In this document: piece after piece, positions 36,355 through 45,187 of the stretch
How the letters are laid out: the number at the start of each line of letters is the position of its first letter
Numbering within the stretch: the stretch's first letter is position 1
NCBI RefSeq assembly: GCF_040958695.1
Contig: NZ_CP162599.1
Span: 964,001 to 1,028,000 of the forward strand
DNA: 64,000 nucleotides
DNA from: Ornithinibacillus sp. 4-3
GTDB taxonomy: Bacteria; Bacillota; Bacilli; Bacillales; Amphibacillaceae
Direction of reading: 5' to 3'
Program-made: the position numbers and the translations under genes
The notes under the pieces: model-generated
What the model saw: only the letters and a program-made list of their open reading frames with translations
What the model was told of the DNA's origin: nothing
The model's database searches: none

Positions 36355-36397
36355 TAAAACATCCTTATTGAATGTATTTTCAATAGGGATGTTTTTT
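36355..36397 (+). terminator. Rho-independent terminator
   Basis: AAAACATCCTTATTGAA pairs with TTCAATAGGGATGTTTT with a short loop, followed by TTG. The 240 bases after it, up to 36636, show only AT-rich sequence. Confidence 0.8.
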
Positions 36398-36636
36398 GTG
36401 CTATTAACAAAATTTGTTTTAAAAATTGCTTTTCCTCTTGAATTCTCTTCACTAAAAAGTAATATGCTTTTAAGCTATAGTGGGCTATTCAATATAGATA
36501 TTTGTTATTTATATAATTGTCATTTTATAATGATATTAACAAAAAATCAGGCAAACCTAAGGAAAGGCTGTATCATAAGAGATTATTCATTACTAACTAA
36601 ATAAGGTTATTTAAAAAATAGGAAGGAAAGATTAAC

Positions 36637-37218
36637 ATGGAATTAGAAGAGCTTTTATTAAAAATGACTACAGAGGGCATTATTCATGGTGGTTCAGAAG
36701 TTAATAAGGCAATGACTGCTGTGTCGGCTGAAACAAGACGGTTATGCGCCCAATTGAATAATGGTATATATACAGATGAGGAAGTTAGAAATCAAGTTTC
36801 CCAAATTATTGGAAAAGAGCTAGATGAAGGTTTTTCCTTATTCTTGCCATTTACTTCAGACTTTGGGAAAAACATTACAATAGGGAAAAATGTATTCATA
36901 AACTCTGGATGTCGATTTCAAGATCAAGGTGGAATCCATATCGGAGATGAGAGCTTAATTGGACATAATGTTGTTTTTGCAACAATCAATCATGATTTTC
37001 ACCCATTAAAAAGAGGAACATTACATTTAAAACCAGTTGTGCTAGAGAAGAGAACTTGGATTGGTTCTAATGCAACGATTCTTCCAGGAGTGAGGGTTGG
37101 AGAAAATTCAGTCGTTGCGGCTGGCTCAGTAGTTACTAAAGATGTTGCACCTAATACAATTGTTGGTGGAAATCCCGCGAAATTTATCACTAATTTAGAA
37201 GATAAGATAGAAGATTGA
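36637..37218 (+). CDS. Maltose/galactoside O-acetyltransferase family protein (left-handed beta helix)
   Basis: A 193-residue hexapeptide-repeat acetyltransferase. An N-terminal helical part is followed by the parallel beta helix (from about residue 85) with the active-site loop FATINHDFHP (catalytic His) and the terminal ILPGVRVGENSVVAAGSVVT repeat. It transfers acetyl from acetyl-CoA to a sugar or related acceptor. GGAAGGAAAG precedes the ATG. No pathway neighbours. Confidence 0.9.
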   Translation: MELEELLLKMTTEGIIHGGSEVNKAMTAVSAETRRLCAQLNNGIYTDEEVRNQVSQIIGKELDEGFSLFLPFTSDFGKNITIGKNVFINSGCRFQDQGGIHIGDESLIGHNVVFATINHDFHPLKRGTLHLKPVVLEKRTWIGSNATILPGVRVGENSVVAAGSVVTKDVAPNTIVGGNPAKFITNLEDKIED

Positions 37219-37407
37219 ATGTAATTCACAAGGTAAATTAGCAACTTTTTATGAGGTTGGAAGCACTTCCGTATGTAAAGATATTAGTAGGCATAAATCA
37301 CGTGGAAAACAATTGTAAAGGTCATCTTAATTGCAACTATTTCGGAAAATGGATTAATATATAAATAAGTGAATAAAAGGATTGCACCAGGAAAGAAGGC
37401 ATTTATA

Positions 37408-38523
37408 ATGAAAGCAGATCCGCTGCAACTTATTTGGAAGATAATAATGACAACCATTGTTGCTATAATGGGAGGGTTATTATTTAAATTTCTCCATATT
37501 CCAGTACCATGGCTTATTGGGCCAATGGTTATCATGGTATTTGCTAATAATTTTTTAAAGATTGATTTTGCTTGGCATTCATCGCTACGAACAGTTGGAT
37601 TAATGATTGTAGGATATACTATTGGGATGTCATTGACGGCAGAAGCACTACGAGATATTGCAAAACAATTACCACTGATGTTCACCATGACATTTATTTT
37701 AATAATATTTTGTGCGGGTATAGCTTGGGTTGTTTCAAAGCTATCTGGTATTGATTATCAAACATCTATTTTAGCTAGTATACCTGGTGGGCTCTCGCAA
37801 ATTTTAACACTTGCGGAGGAAACAAAGGGAATTAATTTTGCAGTAGTAGCTGTTACGCAAATCATTCGTGTTATCTTGATTATTGTTTCTATTCCACTTA
37901 TTGTTTCAATGCCAATATTTCGTAATAATGGTGGACAGGTAGCAGAATATATTGAACCGGTAACTGCATCTATTGGTATGTTCCCAAATATTCTTTATTT
38001 TACTGTTGCATCATTTGTATTTATTTATCTTGGCAAAAAAATAAAATTACCTACACCTCAATTACTTGGGCCTATTTTAGCAACAATGATATTACAACTA
38101 AGTGGAGTGGCAGGACCAGAGCTGTCAGATGTTATGATTAATGCAGGCCAATTTATGATCGGTACATATGTTGGATTATTATTAAATATAAAATCTTTAC
38201 CATCGCGAAATAAAACAGTAGGATTAGCATTAATTAGTGGTGTATTACTAATATGTGGATCGATACTACTCAGTTTTTTATTAGCCATCATGCAAGACTT
38301 CACCATTGGAACAGCTATGCTTAGTTTAGCACCAGGTGGTATGGATCAAATGGGAATTATCGCCCATGCAGTAAATGCAGATTTATCAACTGTCTCTGGA
38401 TATCAGTTATTTCGGACTTTATTTATTTTCTTTTTTGTTCCAATTACTTTTAATCTTATTTTTAAACCTGGTAAAGAGAAACAGAAGAAATCAATGTCTC
38501 CATCAAGTAAGAGTACATCCTAG
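37408..38523 (+). CDS. AbrB-family membrane protein (PF05145)
   Basis: A 371-residue integral membrane protein with about ten helices and the two duplicated AbrB-dup segments (PVPWLIGPMV near residue 37; PTPQLLGPIL near residue 215), each followed by an SIPGGLSQ/APGGMDQMG-type loop. The family name refers to E. coli AbrB (putative regulator/ammonia monooxygenase-like) and is not the DNA-binding AbrB. Function unknown, probably transport. The ATG at 37408 has AGGAAAGAAGG upstream; a GTG at 37369 is less likely. Confidence 0.85.
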   Translation: MKADPLQLIWKIIMTTIVAIMGGLLFKFLHIPVPWLIGPMVIMVFANNFLKIDFAWHSSLRTVGLMIVGYTIGMSLTAEALRDIAKQLPLMFTMTFILIIFCAGIAWVVSKLSGIDYQTSILASIPGGLSQILTLAEETKGINFAVVAVTQIIRVILIIVSIPLIVSMPIFRNNGGQVAEYIEPVTASIGMFPNILYFTVASFVFIYLGKKIKLPTPQLLGPILATMILQLSGVAGPELSDVMINAGQFMIGTYVGLLLNIKSLPSRNKTVGLALISGVLLICGSILLSFLLAIMQDFTIGTAMLSLAPGGMDQMGIIAHAVNADLSTVSGYQLFRTLFIFFFVPITFNLIFKPGKEKQKKSMSPSSKSTS

Positions 38524-38538
38524 TGCTCTTGCTTTTTT
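38509..38538 (+). terminator. Terminator overlapping the AbrB-family stop codon
   Basis: AAGAGTAC (38509-38516) pairs with GTGCTCTT (38523-38530, one wobble), followed by GCTTTTTT. Confidence 0.65.
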
Positions 38539-38713
38539 ACTTTAGAATTAAATTTGTACCTTCATTACTGTATTTCTGTCAGAATCTAGTTGTGTTATAG
38601 TTGAGTATAGAGATAATGACTGGGACAAAAGAATTTTTAAGTATTTATGTTCAGAAACAATTAACTAAAAATATTTTTGTTCCATTTTGAATAATAAAGG
38701 AGTTTTTTGAACT

Positions 38714-40888
38714 ATGAAAAGTGTCGTAATTGCAGAGAAGCCTTCTGTTGCTAGAGATATTGCAAGAGTGCTTCAATGTCATAAAAAAGGTTCTGGTTTT
38801 CTAGAAGGAGATAAATATATCGTTACTTGGGCACTTGGACATTTAGTAACCTTGGCGGACCCAGAAACCTATGATGCCAAATATAAGCAATGGAATTTAG
38901 AAGATTTACCAATGCTACCAGATCGTTTAAAGTTAACGACTATTAAACAAACGAGCAAGCAATTCCATGCAGTAAAAGCTCAATTAAGTAGAAAAGATAT
39001 AAAAGAAATTATTATCGCAACAGATGCGGGACGTGAGGGAGAGCTTGTTGCACGTTGGATTATTGATCGTGTACGTGTTCAAAAGCCGATCAAACGTCTG
39101 TGGATTTCTTCCGTAACAGATAAAGCGATTCGTGATGGCTTCCGTCAGCTAAAGCCAGGAAAGAACTATGAAAATTTATACGCGTCTGCAGTAGCTCGTG
39201 CAGAAGCTGATTGGTATGTTGGCTTAAATGCGACACGCGCATTGACAACAAAATTTAATGCACAACTTTCTTCAGGACGTGTACAAACACCTACGCTAGC
39301 AATTATTGCTACAAGAGAGCAAGAAATTAAGAATTTTAAACCAAAAACATATTATGGAATAGAGGCCAAAGAAAGAAGAGGATTTACCTTATATTGGCAA
39401 GACGAAAAAAACAATGCTCGTATTTTTTCTAAGGAAAAAGCAGATGCTTTGATGAAACAATTAACAGATGAGAAGGCAGTAGTGACTAAAATAGAGAAAA
39501 AAATGAAGAAGCAATTTGCACCACAGCTATATGATTTAACAGAATTACAGCGTGATGCAAACCGCTTATTTAACTTTTCTGCCAAGCAAACATTAACGAT
39601 TATGCAAAGCCTTTATGAACGTCATAAGATATTAACATATCCACGTACAGATTCTCGATTCTTATCAACAGATATCGTGTCCACATTGCCTGAAAGAATA
39701 AAAGCAAGTGCCAGCGGCTCGTATGGAAAAATCGCGAATGATATTTTGCGAAGAAAAAAAATTCATCAATTACCAAAATCGGTAGTGGATAATAATAAAG
39801 TATCAGATCACCATGCAATTATTCCGACAGAAGAAGCGGTGTTTTTAGATGAGTTATCTGCACAAGAACGTAGAATTTATGATCTTGTCGTTAAACGCTT
39901 TTTAGCAGTGCTAGCAGAACCTTTCGAATTTGAACAGGTCACAGTAACTGCTGAAATTGCGAAGGAGAAATTTGTTGCGAAAGGTAAAGTGATTAAACAG
40001 CATGGATGGAAAGCTATTTATGATAAAAACTTTACAGAAGAAGGAGAGCAGCAAAACGAACAAAGCTTACCTGTCTTAAGAGAAAATGAAGTACTACAAG
40101 TAACAATCAAACGCACGAGTGGAGAAACACAGCCACCAAGTAGATTTACGGAAGGAACACTACTGCAAGCGATGGAAAATCCTGTACGATATATGCAGCT
40201 ACAAGATCAAAAATTAGTAACAACAATTAAAGAAACAGGTGGTCTTGGTACAGTAGCAACACGTGCTGACATTATTGAAAAATTATTTAGTAGTATGATG
40301 ATGGAGTTAAAAGGGAAGCATATTTATTTAACAGCTAAAGGTCGTCAGCTGTTGGACTTAGTTCCAGAAGATTTGCGTTCTCCATCATTAACAGCGTCTT
40401 GGGAACAGAAATTAAAGCAAATTGCAGATGGAAAACTAAATAAAGCACAATTTATGAAAGAAATAAAAGCCTACACAAAGCAAGTGGTTAGTGAGATTAA
40501 ACAATCTGACGAGATATTTAAACATGATAATTTAACAGGAACCAATTGTCCGAAGTGTGGTAAGTTAATGCTTGAAATCAATAATAAACAAGGTAAGATG
40601 CTTGTTTGTCAGGATCGTTCTTGTGGACATAAGAAGAATATTTTAAAACGCACGAATGCTCGTTGCCCTAATTGTCATAAGCGCTTGGAATTACGTGGAG
40701 AAGGAGAAGGGCAGACATTTACTTGTTCTTGTGGACATCGAGAGAAATTATCAACATTTAATAAAAGGAAACAACATGAGAAAAAGCATAAAGTTTCTAA
40801 ACGTGAAGTAAATCAATATATGAAAAAACAAAATGAAGAGTTTACAAATAATGCATTAGCAGATGCATTAGCTAAATTTAAAAAATAG
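38714..40888 (+). CDS. topB: DNA topoisomerase III
   Basis: A 724-residue type IA topoisomerase. The N-terminal Toprim domain has VIAEKPSVA and the acidic DAGREGELVAR motif, the active-site tyrosine is Y309 in ILTYPRTDSRFL, and a C-terminal zinc-ribbon region (CPKCGKLM..., CPNCHKRLELR..., CSCGH) follows near residues 620-680. It relaxes negative supercoils and decatenates. The start ATG is preceded by AAAGGAG. Plain chromosomal form; nothing suggests a plasmid-borne copy. Confidence 0.95.
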   Translation: MKSVVIAEKPSVARDIARVLQCHKKGSGFLEGDKYIVTWALGHLVTLADPETYDAKYKQWNLEDLPMLPDRLKLTTIKQTSKQFHAVKAQLSRKDIKEIIIATDAGREGELVARWIIDRVRVQKPIKRLWISSVTDKAIRDGFRQLKPGKNYENLYASAVARAEADWYVGLNATRALTTKFNAQLSSGRVQTPTLAIIATREQEIKNFKPKTYYGIEAKERRGFTLYWQDEKNNARIFSKEKADALMKQLTDEKAVVTKIEKKMKKQFAPQLYDLTELQRDANRLFNFSAKQTLTIMQSLYERHKILTYPRTDSRFLSTDIVSTLPERIKASASGSYGKIANDILRRKKIHQLPKSVVDNNKVSDHHAIIPTEEAVFLDELSAQERRIYDLVVKRFLAVLAEPFEFEQVTVTAEIAKEKFVAKGKVIKQHGWKAIYDKNFTEEGEQQNEQSLPVLRENEVLQVTIKRTSGETQPPSRFTEGTLLQAMENPVRYMQLQDQKLVTTIKETGGLGTVATRADIIEKLFSSMMMELKGKHIYLTAKGRQLLDLVPEDLRSPSLTASWEQKLKQIADGKLNKAQFMKEIKAYTKQVVSEIKQSDEIFKHDNLTGTNCPKCGKLMLEINNKQGKMLVCQDRSCGHKKNILKRTNARCPNCHKRLELRGEGEGQTFTCSCGHREKLSTFNKRKQHEKKHKVSKREVNQYMKKQNEEFTNNALADALAKFKK

Positions 40889-41080
40889 TAGCATTATATT
40901 AAAAGGTATTTTTGCGATTAATTCTCAAATTTGCCAAATTTATTACAAAAAAATAAAATAATTTACTTTCATGAGGTTTATCGTGTATCATTATACTGGT
41001 ATAGTGATACCAAAGAGTTATTTGTGAAAATTACTCTATTATGATATCGAACTTGAGAACATAGGGGAGGTAAATTGCAG

Positions 41081-41320
41081 ATGGCTTTCGTTATTCTTGA
41101 TCCTTGTAGACAAGAAAAGGCAGCAGAATGTGTAAGTGTTTGTCCTGTTGATTGTATTGAAGAAGGACCAGATCAATTTTATATAGATCCAGATATTTGT
41201 ATTGACTGCGGTGCATGTGTTGCTGTTTGTCCAGTAGATGCAATCGTAGAAGAATATGATTTAGCACCAGAGCAAGAAATTTTCTTGCAAAAAGCGGAAG
41301 AATTTTTCGCAGATCGCTAA
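41081..41320 (+). CDS. 7Fe-type ferredoxin
   Basis: A 79-residue electron carrier. Cysteine spacing fits a seven-iron ferredoxin: C9, C17 and C50 for the 3Fe-4S cluster and C25, C40, C43 and C46 for the 4Fe-4S cluster; the cysteine that would complete an 8Fe protein (two residues after C9) is missing. The ATG at 41081 yields the usual MAF start; a TTG at 41075 is closer to GGGGAGG but is unlikely. Redox partner unknown. Confidence 0.92.
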   Translation: MAFVILDPCRQEKAAECVSVCPVDCIEEGPDQFYIDPDICIDCGACVAVCPVDAIVEEYDLAPEQEIFLQKAEEFFADR

Positions 41321-41412
41321 GGTAAATAATGATAGACTAAGAACAAAAAGCATTAATATCATCCCATCCCTGTTTAAAAGCTTAGAAATTGCTACTGTTC
41401 TTCAATATTAAA

Positions 41413-41464
41413 AGGATGTCCAGAAAGTGAGTGAAAATAAACTTTTTGGACATCCTCTTTTTTG
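41413..41464 (+). terminator. Rho-independent terminator
   Basis: AGGATGTCCA (41413-41422) and TGGACATCCT (41447-41456) form a perfect 10-bp stem, followed by CTTTTTTG. It lies between the converging ferredoxin and WrbA genes. Confidence 0.85.
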
Positions 41465-41474
41465 TTACATCTAT

Positions 41475-42086
41475 TTACTGATTACCTTTTTTAACCCAAT
41501 CTGCAACTGTAACTGTACGTTTAGCCTGGTACTTAACAGCATCTTCAACATTTTCTACCATCTTACCATCTTGATCAACTGTTACACTTGTTCCATATGG
41601 ATTTCCACCTGCACCAAATACAACTGGATCAGTGTAACCAGGAGTAGCAATAATAGCACCCCAGTGCATCATCGTAGTATATAATGATAATAAAGTAGCT
41701 TCTTGTCCACCATGTGGATTTTGTGCAGAAGTCATCCCACTAACAACTTTGTTAACAGTCTTACCACTTGCCCAAAGTCCACCTTGAATATCAATAAATT
41801 GTTTCATTTGAGATGGCATTACACCAAAACGAGTTGGTATACTAAAGATAATTGCATCTGCCCATTCTAAATCATCTGAAGTAGCTACTGGTACATCTTT
41901 CGTTGCATCAACAGTTGCTTTCCATCCTTCATTTCCTTCGATAACAGCTTCAGGTGCAAGTTCTTCTACTTTTAATACTCTTACGTCTGCGCCTAATTCT
42001 TTAGCTCCTTCTGCTGCCCATTGTGCTAATTGATAATTTGTTCCACCCATACTATAAAATACTACTGCTAATTTAACATTTGACAT
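41475..42086 (-). CDS. wrbA: NAD(P)H:quinone oxidoreductase, WrbA type
   Basis: A 203-residue flavodoxin-fold enzyme. The FMN phosphate loop is YSMGGTNYQLAQ, with the IPTRFGVMPSQMKQFID segment and the NPHGGQE loop typical of WrbA/type IV NQO proteins. It reduces quinones by two electrons, avoiding radicals. The ATG at 42086 is chosen because AAAGGAG lies upstream; the annotated frame opens earlier. It is 138 bases downstream of mhqD on the same strand, so both may serve quinone detoxification. Confidence 0.9.
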   Translation of the reverse strand: MSNVKLAVVFYSMGGTNYQLAQWAAEGAKELGADVRVLKVEELAPEAVIEGNEGWKATVDATKDVPVATSDDLEWADAIIFSIPTRFGVMPSQMKQFIDIQGGLWASGKTVNKVVSGMTSAQNPHGGQEATLLSLYTTMMHWGAIIATPGYTDPVVFGAGGNPYGTSVTVDQDGKMVENVEDAVKYQAKRTVTVADWVKKGNQ

Positions 42087-42224
42087 ATTTTTTTCGTCTC
42101 CTTTGATTTTCCACATAGTTTATCTTAAAAAAACATTATTATAACTTCTTTTTGCATTTTAAATAATTCTTATATCAATCACCTCCAAAAATAAGTTATT
42201 TTACCACAAATGAATGGAGTGATA

Positions 42225-42827
42225 TTATAGACGTGAATACCATTTGCTAGCTGCTTCAACTTCTTCAAGTGTTAATTGATGGCCTCTATTTTCCCAATGT
42301 ATTTCAACTTTCGCATTTGCACCTTCCAATAATGTTTGCAATTCCTCAGATTCTTCCGGAGGGCAAATGGGATCATTAGTACCAGCAGCAATAAATACAG
42401 ATTTTCCAGATAAATCAGGAAGGTCAATTCCTCTTCTTGGCACCATAGGATGATGAAGAATAGCACCTTTTAAAGCATCTTGATAGTGAAATAATAAACT
42501 TGCTGCTATATTAGCACCATTTGAATAACCGATTGCTATCATATTATTTCGATTAAATTCATATTTTTGAGCTGCTTGATTAAGAAATTCATTTAATTCC
42601 TTTGTGCGGAAGATCAGATCTTCTTCATCAAATACTCCTTCTGCCAATCTTTTAAAGTAGCGGGGCATCCCATTTTCTAAAACATTCCCACGAACACTGA
42701 GTACGGATGCTTCCTTATCAATTATCTCTGCAATAGGCAATAGATTTGATTCATCTCCACCAGTTCCATGCAGAAGTAGTAGAGTTGGTTTGTTATGGTC
42801 CTTACCTTTTTGAAATATATGTTTCAT
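42225..42827 (-). CDS. mhqD: MhqD-type carboxylesterase (alpha/beta hydrolase)
   Basis: A 200-residue serine hydrolase. The triad is S102 in GYSNGAN, D152 in AGTNDPICP and H183 in RGHQL; the oxyanion LHGTGGDE is at residues 19-26. These features and the size match B. subtilis MhqD, a hydrolase of the quinone-stress (MhqR) regulon. The ATG at 42827 has AGGAGGATATG upstream; an earlier start 19 codons upstream is not supported. MhqR-like sequence lies about 65 bases upstream. Confidence 0.85.
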   Translation of the reverse strand: MKHIFQKGKDHNKPTLLLLHGTGGDESNLLPIAEIIDKEASVLSVRGNVLENGMPRYFKRLAEGVFDEEDLIFRTKELNEFLNQAAQKYEFNRNNMIAIGYSNGANIAASLLFHYQDALKGAILHHPMVPRRGIDLPDLSGKSVFIAAGTNDPICPPEESEELQTLLEGANAKVEIHWENRGHQLTLEEVEAASKWYSRL

Positions 42828-42886
42828 TTCATATCCTCCTTTAATATCTGAACCTTCACAGAAGGGAAAATTGCTCCATTTCAATT

Positions 42887-42905
42887 ATTATTAATTCGAG
42901 ATATA
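42887..42905 (-). promoter_or_regulatory. MhqR-like half-palindrome near the mhqD promoter
   Basis: AATTCGAGATA (42893-42903) matches one half of the known MhqR box (ATCTCGAATTCGAGAT); the other half is degenerate. On the minus strand it overlaps a possible -10 region (TTATAT). Confidence 0.45.
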
Positions 42906-43004
42906 AAGCAAAATTATATCCTTTTTAATATTTTTTTAGCCTCTACATATTTTACCGACTTAGATTAGGGTTGAGTTTAAGTATTCGTATTTATAATTAA
43001 TTCA

Positions 43005-43024
43005 TTTATCTCGAATTCGTTATA
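43005..43024 (-). promoter_or_regulatory. Second MhqR-like box
   Basis: ATCTCGAATTCG (43008-43019) is a perfect left half and centre of the MhqR box, followed by TTAT in place of AGAT. It lies about 180 bases upstream of mhqD. Confidence 0.45.
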
Positions 43025-43076
43025 ATTATATCTTAAATAAAATAAACATGCAACCCATAGTTTTATTTTTTTAAAG

Positions 43077-43122
43077 AAGGAATTTCGTTTGAATTAACTG
43101 TTGTTCAACGGAATTCCTTAGC
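43077..43122 (+). other. Isolated hairpin without T-run
   Basis: AAGGAATT-CGTT-GAA pairs with TTC-AACG-AATTCCTT with single-base bulges. It lies in the 557-base gap between mhqD and the ABC ATPase gene. Confidence 0.4.
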
Positions 43123-43167
43123 TCATTGCTGTAGAAAGAAAAATAATAAGATCTAATATATGTTTTC

Positions 43168-43205
43168 ACCAAGAAGGGAAATTATTCGTTGTTTCCTTTC
43201 TTGGT
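43168..43205 (+). other. Isolated 14-bp hairpin without T-run
   Basis: ACCAAGAAGGGAAA pairs with TTTCCTTTCTTGGT (one G-T) with a 10-base loop. It is not followed by a T-run. The rest of the gap to 43384 shows no supported feature. Confidence 0.4.
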
Positions 43206-43384
43206 TCCATGTAGAATTAAATGAAACATTCTAATTAAGTGAAACTTCATTCAATTGTTCTACTACTATTAAATAGACTGTGGTAAACGGGACTTTTGAG
43301 CGTAAGTATTTACTTTTCGGATAGATTTTGTCATATAAGATGAAGGAAAATTCGTAGTAAGTAATACAAAAGGGGACTAGCATA

Positions 43385-44164
43385 ATGAAAAACGTAATTG
43401 ATATTAATAAAGTAAGCTGGGTGCGTAATCAGAAACCTATTTTGACCGATATCACTTGGCAAGTGGAGAAGGGGCAACATTGGGCAATACTCGGACTAAA
43501 TGGATCTGGTAAAACAACTTTATTAAATATGGTGAATGGTTATATTTGGCCAACGAAAGGAACAGTTTCCGTCCTGCAGCAACGCTTTGGTAAAACGGAT
43601 ATTCGTGAAATGCGTAAAGCGATTGGCTGGGTAAGCTCTTCTTTACAGGAACGTATTAACGGTAATTTGAAAACACAAAGAATTGTTGTTAGTGGAAAAT
43701 TTGCATCAACAGGATTATTTGATGATCCAACAGAAGAGGATTATGAAAAAGCGAAGGCAATTTTAAAACAGCTTGGTTGCGCAAAATTAATTGATCGTAC
43801 ATATGATACTTGTTCCACAGGAGAGAAACAGAAAATATTAATTGCCCGTGGGTTGATGGCAGAGCCAAAATTATTGATTTTGGATGAACCGACAAACGGG
43901 TTAGATTTTATTTCACGAGAAGATCTTTTAGTTAGTATTGAAGGTTTCGCTAAGCAGGAGGATGCACCAAGCATCATTTTTGTAACTCATCATATTGAAG
44001 AAATCATGCCGACTTTCACACATACTTTACTTTTACAGGAGGGGAAAGTATTTGAACAGGGAGAGCGTGAAAACATATTAACACCAGAGAAAATGACAAC
44101 ATTTTTTGGTAAGCCTGTAGAGGTGGATTGGCGAAGTAATCGTGCTTGGCTAACATTGAAATAA
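43385..44164 (+). CDS. ABC transporter ATP-binding protein (YlmA-like)
   Basis: A 259-residue ATPase with Walker A GLNGSGKT (residues 37-44), Walker B LLILDEPT near residue 162 and the switch histidine in FVTHH. The signature is CSTGEKQK, a departure from LSGGQ that is shared by the YlmA/ModF-like group. No permease or binding protein gene is near, so it may be a soluble or regulatory ABC protein, or its partners are elsewhere. It lies just upstream of flagellin but ends about 135 bases before it. Confidence 0.8.
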   Translation: MKNVIDINKVSWVRNQKPILTDITWQVEKGQHWAILGLNGSGKTTLLNMVNGYIWPTKGTVSVLQQRFGKTDIREMRKAIGWVSSSLQERINGNLKTQRIVVSGKFASTGLFDDPTEEDYEKAKAILKQLGCAKLIDRTYDTCSTGEKQKILIARGLMAEPKLLILDEPTNGLDFISREDLLVSIEGFAKQEDAPSIIFVTHHIEEIMPTFTHTLLLQEGKVFEQGERENILTPEKMTTFFGKPVEVDWRSNRAWLTLK

Positions 44165-44230
44165 TTTTGACGAAAAGAAGAAAAAAATGACAAAAAAAGA
44201 TAAAAAAAACCTTTAATAAATAAAAATACC

Positions 44231-44238
44231 TCCGATAT
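44231..44238 (+). promoter_or_regulatory. Possible sigma-D -10 element of hag
   Basis: TCCGATAT resembles the sigma-D -10 consensus GCCGATAT. The -35 (TAAA consensus) is weak; AT-rich candidates lie 14-16 bases upstream. Confidence 0.5.
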
Positions 44239-44244
44239 ATGTAA

Positions 44245-44267
44245 TAGGGACACAAGGATGTGACCTA
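44245..44267 (+). promoter_or_regulatory. CsrA-type hairpin in the hag leader
   Basis: TAGG / CCTA and CACA / TGTG form a hairpin that presents AGGA in its loop (44255-44258). ACACAAGGATGT matches the CsrA binding consensus RUACARGGAUGU at 11 of 12 positions. A second GGA site overlaps the ribosome site (ATGGAGGTATGT, 44284-44295). This is the two-site layout by which CsrA represses hag translation in B. subtilis. Confidence 0.7.
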
Positions 44268-44298
44268 AAAATATTTTACATACATGGAGGTATGTCTT

Positions 44299-45141
44299 AT
44301 GATTATCAATCATAATATTTCAGCAATGAACACACATCGTCAACTAGGAGTTAATAACAACGCGGTTGCACAATCTTTAGAAAAACTTTCTTCAGGTTTA
44401 AAAATTAACCGCGCTGGTGACGATGCAGCAGGATTAGCTATTTCTGAGAAAATGCGAGGACAAATCCGCGGATTAGACATGGCACAAAAGAACGCTCAAG
44501 ACGGTATTTCTTTAATTCAAACAGCTGAAGGTGCTCTACAAGAAACACATGAAATCTTACAGCGTATGCGTGAATTAGCGGTTCAATCTTCAAACGATAC
44601 AAACCAAACAGATGTTGACCGTCAAGCAATGCAAGAAGAGTTTAACGCATTACTTGCAGAAATTGATGAGATTTCTACAAGAACAGAGTTTAACAAACAA
44701 AAATTAATTAACGGAAGCTTCACTGAAAAGAAATTCCACATTGGTGCAAATACAGATCAAAGCATTACTGTAAGCATTGATGCAATGAATGTATCTTCAC
44801 TTGGAATTTCAGGCTTATCTGCTGATGCAACAGGTTCTACAGGTGGTATTCTAGAACAATCTGCAGCAAACGCAGCAATTTCTACACTTGATATAGCAAT
44901 CAATCAGGTATCTACACAGCGTGCGAAGCTTGGTGCGATTCAAAATCGTTTAGAGCACACAATTAAGAACTTAGGTACTTCATCTGAGAACTTACAAGCT
45001 GCAGAAGCTCGTATTCGTGACGTAGATATGGCACAAGAAATGATGGAGTTCACGAAGAACAACATCCTAACTCAAGCAGCACAAGCAATGCTTGCACAAG
45101 CTAACCAAGTGCCACAAAGTGTACTTCAATTATTACGTTAA
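44299..45141 (+). CDS. hag: Flagellin
   Basis: A 280-residue flagellin made of the conserved N-terminal (about residues 1-140) and C-terminal (about 195-280) coiled-coil domains with only a short variable middle, typical of Bacillus-type Hag. MIINHNISAMNT, SSGLKINRAGDDAAGLAISEKMRG split in two blocks, and the QVPQSVLQLLR terminus are hallmarks. The ATG at 44299 has GGAGG 6-10 bases upstream. Exported by the flagellar type III system. Followed by a terminator and then three carbohydrate/phosphate transferase genes. Confidence 0.97.
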   Translation: MIINHNISAMNTHRQLGVNNNAVAQSLEKLSSGLKINRAGDDAAGLAISEKMRGQIRGLDMAQKNAQDGISLIQTAEGALQETHEILQRMRELAVQSSNDTNQTDVDRQAMQEEFNALLAEIDEISTRTEFNKQKLINGSFTEKKFHIGANTDQSITVSIDAMNVSSLGISGLSADATGSTGGILEQSAANAAISTLDIAINQVSTQRAKLGAIQNRLEHTIKNLGTSSENLQAAEARIRDVDMAQEMMEFTKNNILTQAAQAMLAQANQVPQSVLQLLR

Positions 45142-45151
45142 TCAACTTAAA

Positions 45152-45187
45152 AAGGACTCTAGCTCATTCAGCTAGGGTTCTTTTTTT
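45152..45187 (+). terminator. Rho-independent terminator of hag
   Basis: AAGGACTCTAGCT pairs with AGCTAGGGTTCTT (two G-T pairs), loop CATTC, followed by TTTTTT. Confidence 0.85.

Noticed and set aside
36368..36604. Plus-strand open frame of 78 codons after the AEC transporter
   Set aside because: Its start lies in the terminator hairpin; no ribosome site and AT-rich random-looking translation.
41427..41684. Plus-strand open frame opposite the WrbA gene
   Set aside because: Antisense shadow overlapping a terminator and a clearly coding gene.
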